A stretch of DNA of 8,211 bases from Bacteroidota bacterium (GCA_947460565.1 CANHJJ010000071.1:1-8211); one strand, 5' to 3'. Positions 1 to 6,227 are shown, numbered from the stretch's first letter. The notes: generated by a model not told the origin, from the letters alone. A program made the numbers and translations.

Positions 1-986
1 ATGTATCGCTCGTCTTGTGCTTTCTCGTTCAAGAAACCTTCTTCCGTTAGAATATCAATAACGGCAAGGCCATGTTTCTTACCTAAGTCATAATCGTTTT
101 TATCATGAGCAGGGGTTACCTTTAAGCAACCTGTTCCAAAATCCATGGCTACGTAGTCATCAGCTATGATTTCTATTTCACGATTGATAAAAGGAACCAA
201 CACTTTTTTGCCAATCAAATGCTTAAAGCGCTCGTCATTTGGATTCACGCAAATGGCAGTATCTGCTAAAATAGTCTCTGGGCGAGTGGTAGCAATTACT
301 ACATAGTTGTTGGTTGTTAGTTGTTGGTTGTTGGTTATTTTCGCTATCAACTCACAACTTTCATCTGTCAACATGTACTTGATGTAATACAACTTGCTAT
401 TAACATCCTTGTATATTACTTCTTCATCACTTAACGCAGTTTTCCCTTGAGGGTCCCAATTTACCATGCGAAGTTCGCGGTAAATTAATCCCTTGTTGTA
501 TAGGTCGATAAAAACATCAATAACCGCTTCACTCAAGCTAGGTTCCATGGTGAATCGGGTTCTATCCCAATCGCAGCTAGCGCCTAACTTTTTCAATTGC
601 TCTAATATGATGCCTCCATATTTTTCTTTCCATTCCCAAGCGTATTTCAAGAAGTCTTCGCGACTAAGGTCAGATTTTTTAATACCTCGCTCACGCAGCA
701 TTTGCACCACTTTGGCTTCTGTGGCAATACTAGCATGGTCAGTACCTGGCACCCAGCAAGCATTTTTGCCCTGCATGCGGGCTCTGCGGGTTAATACATC
801 CTGGATGGTATTGTTAAGCATATGTCCCATGTGCAACACACCTGTGACATTAGGTGGAGGTATTACCACGCTGTATGCTTCTCTTTCATCTGGTTCGCTG
901 TGAAAGTACTTTTGGTCTAGCCAATAGCTATACCACTTGTCTTCAATCGATTGAGGATTGTATTTACTTGATATTTCTGATGCCAT
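1..986 (-). CDS. valS: Valyl-tRNA synthetase, N-terminal part (3' end outside window)
   Basis: This class I aminoacyl-tRNA synthetase charges tRNA-Val with valine in the cytoplasm and clears mischarged threonine through its editing domain. The first 328 codons are present, and the gene runs off the left edge. The catalytic core opens with PPPNVTGVLHMGH, whose HMGH (residues 52-55) is the HIGH ATP-binding signature. GTDHASIATE (81-90) and NWDPQGKTALSDEEV (176-190) are typical of ValRS. The editing domain shows ATTRPETILADTA (232-244) and GTGCLKVTPAHDKNDYDLG (284-302). The ATG at 986-984 gives the usual N-terminus, MASEISSKYNPQSIEDKWY. The gene follows the sigma/anti-sigma unit in the same direction but lies beyond a hairpin terminator, so it is probably transcribed separately. 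Residues about 205-230 are roughly 15 residues longer than I recall for related enzymes; the extra stretch is encoded by a tandem heptamer (306-335). The identification is secure. Confidence 0.97.
   Translation of the reverse strand, partial: MASEISSKYNPQSIEDKWYSYWLDQKYFHSEPDEREAYSVVIPPPNVTGVLHMGHMLNNTIQDVLTRRARMQGKNACWVPGTDHASIATEAKVVQMLRERGIKKSDLSREDFLKYAWEWKEKYGGIILEQLKKLGASCDWDRTRFTMEPSLSEAVIDVFIDLYNKGLIYRELRMVNWDPQGKTALSDEEVIYKDVNSKLYYIKYMLTDESCELIAKITNNQQLTTNNYVVIATTRPETILADTAICVNPNDERFKHLIGKKVLVPFINREIEIIADDYVAMDFGTGCLKVTPAHDKNDYDLGKKHGLAVIDILTEEGFLNEKAQDERY
307..334. repeat. Tandem heptamer repeat (TTGTTGG x4) inside valS
   Basis: Four head-to-tail copies of a 7-base unit are seen on the plus strand: TTGTTGG, TTGTTAG, TTGTTGG, TTGTTGG, with one mismatch in the second copy. 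The next bases, TT, begin a partial fifth copy. On the coding strand this reads as CCAACAA-type repeats and encodes TNNQQLTTNN (residues 218-227) in the editing domain of valyl-tRNA synthetase. Because 7 is not a multiple of 3, gain or loss of one copy would shift the frame. Confidence 0.9.
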
Positions 987-1048
987 AAAATTAAGGGGCG
1001 AAGTTAAACTTTTATGACTAAAGAGAAAAGGCCGTTTTAAAGATGTGT

Positions 1049-1072
1049 AAAAGCCTGCAAATATTGGCTTTT
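1049..1072 (-). terminator. Hairpin terminator after the anti-sigma gene
   Basis: A perfect 7-bp stem, AAAAGCC / GGCTTTT, encloses a 10-base loop (1056-1065). It lies 25 bases past the anti-sigma stop and about 60 bases before valS. On the minus strand the 3' arm ends in TTTT, as in a short intrinsic terminator, although the T run is part of the stem. The symmetric A/T flanks would allow function in either direction. It probably separates the sigma unit from valS. Confidence 0.55.
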
Positions 1073-1097
1073 CGACTATTTAGACTAGAAAAATTTG

Positions 1098-1730
1098 CTA
1101 TAAAGTTGCAAATCCGATGCTGCTTATTAAGCTGTCTTCCTTGATACTATTGCCTTTTTTGTTGTTAATCGGTTCGTTGTATTCTGTTACCGATAATTGG
1201 TGCAAACCCGAGTATTCAGGCATTGGATGGTATTCTTTTTGAGTGATATCTGTTGACATCAAGGGTTTATTTTTTTTATTAAGTTTATTTTGAACCAACT
1301 CTTTTGTATAAATATAAACCGTATCGAAAATTTGTGGTCCAGGGATGTTTTTCTCAATATAAACCGTATCCTTTGAAGCCAAGAAGTTCGAATTGTTTGT
1401 AGTTTTCATGGTATTCATGTAAAGATATAATCCCATCATACTTACAACGAAGCTGGCAGCCACTTTCCAAAGGGCAATGGGCTGTTGTAAGATGGATACC
1501 TGTGATTGTTTTTGTCTAAAATGCGCCATCACCTTTTCCTTTTGATTTGTGTTGATGTTAGATTTATCTTCACCAAATGAAATGGATTTAGCCAAAAGAT
1601 TACTTTGGTAAAGGGCACTGTAGTCAGACTCATTCATTTGACTTAATACCAAGTTTTTTTCTTCTTGGTTTAATTCGTCAAATGCTTTGTTTTCAATCAG
1701 CTCAAACAATGTGGATTCAATATTTTTCAT
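1098..1730 (-). CDS. Probable anti-sigma factor, single-pass inner-membrane protein
   Basis: The 210-residue protein has no clear sequence signature, so the call rests on architecture and position. It starts 9 bases after the ECF sigma stop. A soluble, acidic N-terminal half (1-83), expected in the cytoplasm to bind sigma, is followed by one membrane segment (about 86-105, within ALWKVAASFVVSMMGLYLYM) and a hydrophilic tail of about 105 residues expected in the periplasm. The tail carries two DTVYI motifs 15 residues apart (121-125 and 136-140), a feature I associate with Bacteroidota proteins of this type. No HExxH, zinc-binding HxxxCxxC or FecR-type domain was seen. It probably holds the sigma factor inactive at the membrane until an envelope signal arrives. 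The cognate partner is inferred from adjacency only. The ATG at 1730 is the natural start (MKNIESTLFEL). Confidence 0.75.
   Translation of the reverse strand: MKNIESTLFELIENKAFDELNQEEKNLVLSQMNESDYSALYQSNLLAKSISFGEDKSNINTNQKEKVMAHFRQKQSQVSILQQPIALWKVAASFVVSMMGLYLYMNTMKTTNNSNFLASKDTVYIEKNIPGPQIFDTVYIYTKELVQNKLNKKNKPLMSTDITQKEYHPMPEYSGLHQLSVTEYNEPINNKKGNSIKEDSLISSIGFATL
1311..1370. repeat. Exact 15-bp direct repeat, 45-bp period, in the anti-sigma gene
   Basis: The 15 bases AATATAAACCGTATC occur at 1311-1325 and again, without mismatch, at 1356-1370. The offset is exactly 45 bases, so both copies are read in the same frame and encode DTVYI. The sequence between them is not repeated at DNA level. 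Confidence 0.9.
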
Positions 1731-1739
1731 TCTTTTTAC

Positions 1740-2309
1740 TTATTTCAAATGTTTAATTTCTTCTGATATTTTTTTCAAAAGATAGTATAGGCAAGATTTA
1801 ACACTACCCTCTGGTATTTCTATGATATTGGCTATTTCTTTTATGCTTTTGTCATGCTCAAATCGCAATACAAAAATGGATTTTTCTTTATCACTTAAGT
1901 TTTTGAAAAGCTCATTTATTTTGCTTTGTATGAGCTTTGCATCGATGTTTAGTTTAAGAACACTTACATCCATTTGGAAGTAATTTTCTTCAAGCAATCG
2001 GCTTCTGTTGCTGCTTAATTTGAGTGTGTTTATGCTTGCATTGTTTACCAAAGTGAAAACCCAAGTCGAGAAAGTCTGACTTGGGTTAAATGCTTTTGGA
2101 TTGTCGATAATTTTTATGAAAGTATCATGCACAATATCTTCTGCAATTTCTTTGCTCTTCAATATACGAGCGCTGAAAGCAATAAGTTTTTTGCAATACC
2201 TATCATAGAGTTTTTCAAAAGCTTTCTCATTGCCATCATTCATCACTAAAAGCATCAAGGCCTCATCGGATTTATGGGTATAGGTATGTTTGAAAACTGA
2301 GAATGCCAC
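1740..2309 (-). CDS. ECF-family RNA polymerase sigma factor
   Basis: This 189-residue protein has the two-domain layout of extracytoplasmic-function sigma factors (sigma-24/RpoE-like). Region 2 spans about residues 14-98: AFEKLYDRYCKKL, the region 2.2 core EIAEDIVHDTFIKI (54-67), then TFSTWVFTLVNNASINTLK. Region 4 spans about 130-185: LSDKEKSIFVLRF followed by the helix-turn-helix SIKEIANIIEIPEGSVKS, which should contact the -35 promoter element. The start codon is GTG, not ATG; its G is the last base of the preceding gene's TAG stop (TAGTG), which implies translational coupling. The next in-frame ATG (residue 19) would cut into region 2, so GTG is preferred. It directs RNA polymerase to a regulon that cannot be read from this window, and is probably restrained by the membrane protein encoded next. 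The family call is very secure; subgroup and signal are unknown. Confidence 0.95.
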   Translation of the reverse strand: MAFSVFKHTYTHKSDEALMLLVMNDGNEKAFEKLYDRYCKKLIAFSARILKSKEIAEDIVHDTFIKIIDNPKAFNPSQTFSTWVFTLVNNASINTLKLSSNRSRLLEENYFQMDVSVLKLNIDAKLIQSKINELFKNLSDKEKSIFVLRFEHDKSIKEIANIIEIPEGSVKSCLYYLLKKISEEIKHLK

Positions 2310-3472
2310 TATGGTTTCAAATGATTTAGTATTTCTTTCTCTTCGGCACTATGCTTGGCCAATGCAATGATTTTATTTTTTATCCATTCTTGTTTTTGAA
2401 GCTCTCCTGCTTCCACATAATGGTCATACAAATTAAGCATAGGTACAATATAATTTTGATTGACACAATCGGTATAATAGGCCGAGATGTCTTTGTAAAA
2501 CGATTTATCTAAATAATCTAATGCATATAATTGCTCAAAATTCTTCTTCAATATGGCCATGTTATCAAGGCTTTTGTTATTGTATTCGTAAGCCAAACCG
2601 GTTAAATACAGTTTATCTTCAATGCTTTCGGTGTATTCAGGTCCAGTAGTCAGCGCCACATAAACGGGTAATTGTTTTGAATTGCTTGCAATGTGTTTGA
2701 TGATTTCTGCATGATATGGATTCATGTGATGTATCGATTTGCCAGAGTGCATACTGGTATCCCATTTGGGTATGTTCAGTTCTTTAAAAATTTTATCTCT
2801 GTAGATATCAATATTGATTAGACTAAGATTGAGAACGCTTACATCTCTTCTTATGCCTTGTGATTGCAATTGCCAAATAGGATAGGTGTCATTATCACCC
2901 ACAGTTAGAAGAATGGCATTAGGTTTTAGACCAATGATAACATTGTAATTATAATTCAATAAACCTGGAGATGCGAGTTTTGATTCATACCATACCTTGG
3001 CATATTTATCTCTTGTTTTAATGTCACGTTCAGTTTCACCAATGTTAATCATATCCGAAACGATCTCAGGTCGGTCCTCTCCTAGGCTCGCAGCTTTTTT
3101 TAGGTAGGGGAGGTATTTATAATCATTACCTCCAATCATCCATTGGCACAAATTGTATTCAAACGACTCGGGTACAACCTTGCCCATTTCTTCCACAATT
3201 TTTTTCTCGGCAGCCCATTTGTCTTTTCCTGCACGATTATCGCTTGTATCTAGTCTGGCTAAATTTCTAGTGGCACGGTAATAATTATACCAAGCATAAG
3301 CATTTTTACTGTTTTTGTCGATTTCTTTTTTCCAAGCTATAGCCTGCTGGCTATACCATGTTACGGGTTTTAATTCAGTTGCAAAACTATAGATGGGTTC
3401 AGGGTTTTGGGCATTTGTTGTTTTTAAAAAACTTAAAATGCCAATAGCCAATAAAAGGGTGCTTTTTTTCAT
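2309..3472 (-). CDS. Exported GDNDTYP protein, related to the soluble tail of DUF2723/GT117 proteins
   Basis: The 387-residue protein begins with a signal peptide, MKKSTLLLAIGILSFLKTTNA, with likely cleavage after A21, so it should be periplasmic or surface-exposed. Residues about 183-224 read KPNAILLTVGDNDTYPIWQL then RRDVSVLNLSLINIDIY. This closely resembles the conserved soluble segment in the C-terminal half of large Bacteroidota membrane proteins of the DUF2723 family (classed as GT117, protein O-mannosyltransferase-like). Here no multi-pass membrane region is present, so it is a free-standing relative. The rest is helical in character (for example AWYNYYRATRNLARLD, 60-75, and the last 80 residues) and may form TPR-like hairpins. 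Its molecular activity is not known; glycan handling or signalling are only possibilities. Its stop overlaps the sigma start by one base. A 7-bp hairpin lies just before its ATG. The similarity is from memory of the motif, not a search. Confidence 0.75.
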   Translation of the reverse strand: MKKSTLLLAIGILSFLKTTNAQNPEPIYSFATELKPVTWYSQQAIAWKKEIDKNSKNAYAWYNYYRATRNLARLDTSDNRAGKDKWAAEKKIVEEMGKVVPESFEYNLCQWMIGGNDYKYLPYLKKAASLGEDRPEIVSDMINIGETERDIKTRDKYAKVWYESKLASPGLLNYNYNVIIGLKPNAILLTVGDNDTYPIWQLQSQGIRRDVSVLNLSLINIDIYRDKIFKELNIPKWDTSMHSGKSIHHMNPYHAEIIKHIASNSKQLPVYVALTTGPEYTESIEDKLYLTGLAYEYNNKSLDNMAILKKNFEQLYALDYLDKSFYKDISAYYTDCVNQNYIVPMLNLYDHYVEAGELQKQEWIKNKIIALAKHSAEEKEILNHLKP

Positions 3473-3476
3473 AATT

Positions 3477-3503
3477 CAGATGTTTTGTATGCTTATACAT
3501 CTG
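3477..3503 (-). promoter_or_regulatory. Inverted repeat in the leader of the GDNDTYP/sigma genes
   Basis: A perfect 7-bp inverted repeat, CAGATGT / ACATCTG, has a 13-base spacer (3484-3496) and ends 4 bases before the ATG at 3472. In the transcript it would form a hairpin over the ribosome-loading region; on DNA it could be an operator. It is the only clear dyad in the 89-base gap between the TonB_C-like gene and this gene. Whether the gap also has a promoter is unclear: no full TAnnTTTG box was found. Confidence 0.4.
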
Positions 3504-3561
3504 CGAATGATGAAAGTTCAAATTATATAGAAATAAAATTGAATACATTAACAAATCAGGC

Positions 3562-4365
3562 TTAGCAGCCTCTGTTATATCCACCAAAAGGTATTTTAAT
3601 AATTTGTTTAACTTTATTTCCTTTTTCGTCCTTAGCTGGTTTCCACGTTGGTATTTTTGCTGCAGCCTCAATAATAATTTTGTCGATATAGGCTTTGGAT
3701 GATGACTCTGATAAATAAATATCCTTTGTTCTTCCTTCTTCATCAATGCTAAAGTTTAACACTGCTTTGAAGAAATGATCCATATCTTTTTTTGGTATTT
3801 TATTAATAACATGTTCGTTGAAATAATTGGTAATACCTTTGTTGGAACCAGTAAATTCAGCTAATTGGTTTGGTAAGATACTTATTTTTAAAAGGCCACG
3901 AAGGTCTTTTATGTTTTTTTGAGGTTTAATGGCAAGGCTTGGTTTATACATGTAATAGATATTAATTTCTATTTCTGAACCATATTCTGCCATCGTTAAG
4001 ATTTCTTTTTGCTCTTTATTTAGTGTGTCATTAGAGCCCTTAGAACTATATTCTTTATTGTGATTAAATACTTTTACCTCAACCGATACATAGTTTGTAA
4101 TTAAATCATAACCATTATTTGGATAGGTCTCACATCCCAAAGCGTAATACAATTTTCGGGTATCTTCCAAACTTTTTCTTTTCTCTCTATCCATCGAAAG
4201 GTCCCTCCAAAAACTTGGTAGGATTTGAGAAAGAGTGTTTGCCTTGTTTAACTCTTCTTTAGTGATATGGATATAGTTGTAGCCCTCGTATTCAAATCGT
4301 TGGTTTTGTGCGTTTACTTTGCTACAAATAATAATACAAACCAAAAGGAATAATATGTTTTTCAT
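3562..4365 (-). CDS. Periplasmic protein with a TonB C-terminal-like domain
   Basis: The 267-residue protein starts with a cleavable signal peptide, MKNILFLLVCIIICSKVNA (cleavage after A19), and has no other membrane segment, so it is not a classical inner-membrane-anchored TonB. Residues about 195-262 carry the TonB_C pattern: KAVLNFSIDEEGRTKDIYL, then IIEAAAKIPTWKPAKDEKGN and a final IKIPFGG strand. In true TonB this domain binds the TonB box of outer-membrane receptors. The segment before it (about 90-165, VSVEVKVFNHNKEY and EIEINIYYMYKP) looks like beta structure and is not assigned; residues 20-85 are unrecognised. It lies 30 bases after the propeller lipoprotein gene and upstream of the GDNDTYP gene, all on one strand, so co-transcription with the former is likely. 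It may be a periplasmic adaptor; the partner is unknown. It ends in NRGC, an unpaired-looking terminal cysteine. Confidence 0.75.
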   Translation of the reverse strand: MKNILFLLVCIIICSKVNAQNQRFEYEGYNYIHITKEELNKANTLSQILPSFWRDLSMDREKRKSLEDTRKLYYALGCETYPNNGYDLITNYVSVEVKVFNHNKEYSSKGSNDTLNKEQKEILTMAEYGSEIEINIYYMYKPSLAIKPQKNIKDLRGLLKISILPNQLAEFTGSNKGITNYFNEHVINKIPKKDMDHFFKAVLNFSIDEEGRTKDIYLSESSSKAYIDKIIIEAAAKIPTWKPAKDEKGNKVKQIIKIPFGGYNRGC

Positions 4366-4395
4366 AATTAATAATTTTTTTTAATTGAGGTAGAT

Positions 4396-5487
4396 TTAAT
4401 TGTTTGAATTTTTATATTCCGAATAAGTAATAAATGTTTTTCCATCATAAAGGTAGAGACCAGTTTCTCTTGTTCCTACCCAAACATTTTCATTTTTATC
4501 CTCCAAAATTGACCAAATACCAAGACTCGGAAGTCCATCTTTTGTTGAAAAACTCGTGAAAGATTTACCATCATAACGACAAAGTCCATCACCACCAAAC
4601 CAAATATTGCCGTTTTTGTCTTCAATAATCTTCGCAATCATTCCATTATTTCCAGGCAAGCCATCTTTTTTTGTATAAGTTGTAATTGATTTTCCATCAT
4701 ACTTATAGGCACCACCCCAATTGCTGAACCAAATATTCCCATTTTTATCTTGGCATTGAGGCCATCCCCAACTATGAGGTTTTGGCTTGGGTCCATTTTG
4801 AAATAATTCATTTAGTTTGAGGTTGGTTATAGATTTCCCATCATATCGATACACCCCTTTGTTAGTTCTTCCTCCAAACCAAATGTTTCCTGCTTTGTCT
4901 TCAAAAACTCGTTCCACTTTATCGTTGGAGCCCATAAAGCCATTTGCTGACTCGTCAATGATAAACAAGGTGAATGATTTTCCATCGTAGGTATATACTC
5001 CGTCTATTGTTACAAACCATAGCTTGCCTGTATGGTCTTGCATGATATCATGCACACTGTGCTTTTGGTAAAGTTCATTTGTATTCGGGGGGAGGTTTTT
5101 GGGTAGCTGAATTTGAATTTTAGTGAAAATTTTACCATCAAAATAACATACTCCACTGTCGGTGCCTATCCAAATTTTACCATCTTTATCTTCTATAATG
5201 TCGTTGATACAATTACTGATTAATCCATCGGCTACCAAAAATTGCCTAAACGATTTTCCATCATATTTATACAGCCCATTCAATGTAGTTCCGAACCATA
5301 GGTTACCTTCTTTGTCCTCTAGACTGCAATAAACATTGCCATATCGGGGGTTACCTATGTTTTTAATAAGTTTTGGATGTTCCTTTTCTTTTGACAAATC
5401 CTTTTTAACTGATTCGTTACAGGCAATGCCGAAAAGTAGTATGGTTAAAAAAGTAAAAACTTGCATGTGTGTGAATTTTTTTTTCAT
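4396..5487 (-). CDS. Seven-repeat beta-propeller lipoprotein (Reg_prop family)
   Basis: This 363-residue protein consists almost wholly of seven repeats of the two-component-regulator propeller type, pattern EDKxGNIWFGT-GLYKYDGKSF. They begin near residues 58, 101, 151, 197, 247, 290 and 330, and all seven end in a [YF]DGK turn (residues 75, 116, 167, 214, 263, 305, 347). Seven repeats would close one complete propeller. The N-terminus, MKKKFTHMQVFTFLTILLFGIAC, looks like a lipoprotein signal with C23 as the lipidated residue, though Gly at -3 is not the usual Leu. In Bacteroides hybrid two-component sensors such repeats form the periplasmic ligand-binding region; here there is no kinase, membrane helix or Y_Y_Y domain, so it is a stand-alone module, probably a binding or scaffold protein at the outer membrane. 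Codons 2-4 form a run of nine A, a possible slippage site. An ATG at codon 8 is an alternative start but would lose the N-terminal lysines. Confidence 0.88.
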   Translation of the reverse strand: MKKKFTHMQVFTFLTILLFGIACNESVKKDLSKEKEHPKLIKNIGNPRYGNVYCSLEDKEGNLWFGTTLNGLYKYDGKSFRQFLVADGLISNCINDIIEDKDGKIWIGTDSGVCYFDGKIFTKIQIQLPKNLPPNTNELYQKHSVHDIMQDHTGKLWFVTIDGVYTYDGKSFTLFIIDESANGFMGSNDKVERVFEDKAGNIWFGGRTNKGVYRYDGKSITNLKLNELFQNGPKPKPHSWGWPQCQDKNGNIWFSNWGGAYKYDGKSITTYTKKDGLPGNNGMIAKIIEDKNGNIWFGGDGLCRYDGKSFTSFSTKDGLPSLGIWSILEDKNENVWVGTRETGLYLYDGKTFITYSEYKNSNN

Positions 5488-5585
5488 GGTTCAAATTGTG
5501 TTTAATTTTTTTTTCTAAATATCGCTTAACCTATCAATTAACTATGAGTGTTAAATGTATGAGAGGTTTCACCTCCAAAGGCATT

Positions 5586-5696
5586 TTACAATAATTGGTA
5601 GCAAGCATAACTTCTTCCTTTCACTCTCATCATTGAAAGCTGTTCTAAATAAATATTACTATTTGTGATTGCTGATTGATTTGATTTGCCCTTCAT
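5586..5696 (-). CDS. Possible small ORF, 36 residues, unrecognised
   Basis: An ATG at 5696-5694 opens 36 codons ending in TAA at 5588-5586. The peptide begins MKGKSNQSAITNSNIYLEQL and ends VKGRSYACYQLL. It is basic, has no signal peptide, no double-glycine leader and no membrane segment. The codon two before the ATG is a stop (TAA), so the ORF cannot be extended. No ribosome binding site is evident. An open frame of this length is expected by chance about once in this much AT-rich DNA, so it may not be coding. The start of the ORF lies within the 9-bp inverted repeat's spacer, which argues somewhat for non-coding DNA. Confidence 0.15.
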   Translation of the reverse strand: MKGKSNQSAITNSNIYLEQLSMMRVKGRSYACYQLL

Positions 5697-5720
5697 TAGT
5701 TAGATAAATCAAGTAATATT
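5652..5720. repeat. Inverted repeat with nested inner stem
   Basis: AATATTACT (5652-5660) and AGTAATATT (5712-5720) are perfect 9-bp reverse complements. Inside them TTGATTT (5681-5687) pairs with AAATCAA (5706-5712), sharing one base with the outer arm. Both stems are AT-rich, and the outer stem has a large one-sided bulge. It might be an operator or a weak mRNA structure upstream of the propeller gene. Confidence 0.35.
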
Positions 5721-5807
5721 CTTTACACTAAGCCAGCTATTTTTGGCATTGTCAAAATTGAAAATATAGCCAGTGCAAAGCGGTAATATGTTTTTTAAAA
5801 TATTGCC

Positions 5808-6227
5808 TTATTTAACTTGAGTGGCCTTTATCGAAAGAACATATTTGTAAACTGCATCTTTATACTCAGATGATAATTGCGAACGCATGGCCATGGTATC
5901 CATTATGCCTTTCCATCTGTCCTCGGAATAGGGATAAATTTCAATAATGCCATGGCATTTTAAACAAGCGCCTTGTGTGTAAATGGCATGTCCCAATTGT
6001 AATTGATAAAGACTTGCATCCTTATATTTTGTTTGAATAGCGGCTAATTCCTTGGCTCCAGGTTCATAAACACTAGATGTTGGTTTAATAAATAATAAAC
6101 TACTGCTTGGAGAGCTGTTATTAGAAACAGGTTCTTTTTGATTACTTGTATTGGCTGCCTTTTTTACATGGCATGATAAAATGGATATCGCAAAAAAGCT
6201 ATAGTATATAAGTGTGTTGATTTTCAT
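5808..6227 (-). CDS. Small monohaem cytochrome c lipoprotein
   Basis: The chosen start, ATG at 6227-6225, gives a 139-residue protein with a clean lipoprotein signal, MKINTLIYYSFFAISILSC, lipidated at C19. An ATG 21 bases further upstream (6248) would add MALNITN in front of the signal and is less likely. A Ser/Asn/Pro-rich tether (about 22-52) leads to a compact haem domain. GHAIYTQGACLKCH contains the CxxCH haem-binding motif (C88, C91, H92), and MAMRSQLS supplies the probable distal methionine, M112 by its place before the R-x-x-L pattern of related proteins (M114 possible). It should sit on a membrane in the periplasm and pass single electrons. The partner cannot be told: no oxidase or dehydrogenase gene is near. 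It lies 150 bases after the peptidase gene on the same strand and probably has its own promoter. The family is confidently recognised; the role is generic. Confidence 0.88.
   Translation of the reverse strand: MKINTLIYYSFFAISILSCHVKKAANTSNQKEPVSNNSSPSSSLLFIKPTSSVYEPGAKELAAIQTKYKDASLYQLQLGHAIYTQGACLKCHGIIEIYPYSEDRWKGIMDTMAMRSQLSSEYKDAVYKYVLSIKATQVK

Larger units (their letters stand above)
5488..5807. other. 320-base intergenic region
   Basis: This gap between the cytochrome and propeller genes is AT-rich and holds no gene I can name. What can be seen is a 36-codon minus-strand ORF (5586-5696), a 9-bp inverted repeat (5652-5660 with 5712-5720), a small GC-richer hairpin GAGGT-TTC-ACCTC (5563-5575), and a run of nine T (5506-5514) in the propeller leader. 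A weak dyad right after the cytochrome stop (5782-5789 with 5800-5807) has a mismatch on the transcribed strand and no T run. A promoter for the propeller gene is expected here, but no full TAnnTTTG box was seen on the minus strand. Confidence 0.6.

Noticed and set aside
307..334. CRISPR-like or insertion-sequence repeat
   Set aside because: The units are 7 bases, contiguous and without spacers, and there is no transposase or terminal inverted repeat.
493..903. 136-codon plus-strand ORF
   Set aside because: It lies wholly antisense to valS, whose protein motifs are unmistakable.
3399..3746. 115-codon minus-strand ORF across the gap between the GDNDTYP and TonB_C-like genes
   Set aside because: It overlaps the coding ends of two well-supported genes in another frame, lacks any recognisable motif, and its sequence reads as an out-of-frame product rich in Lys and His.
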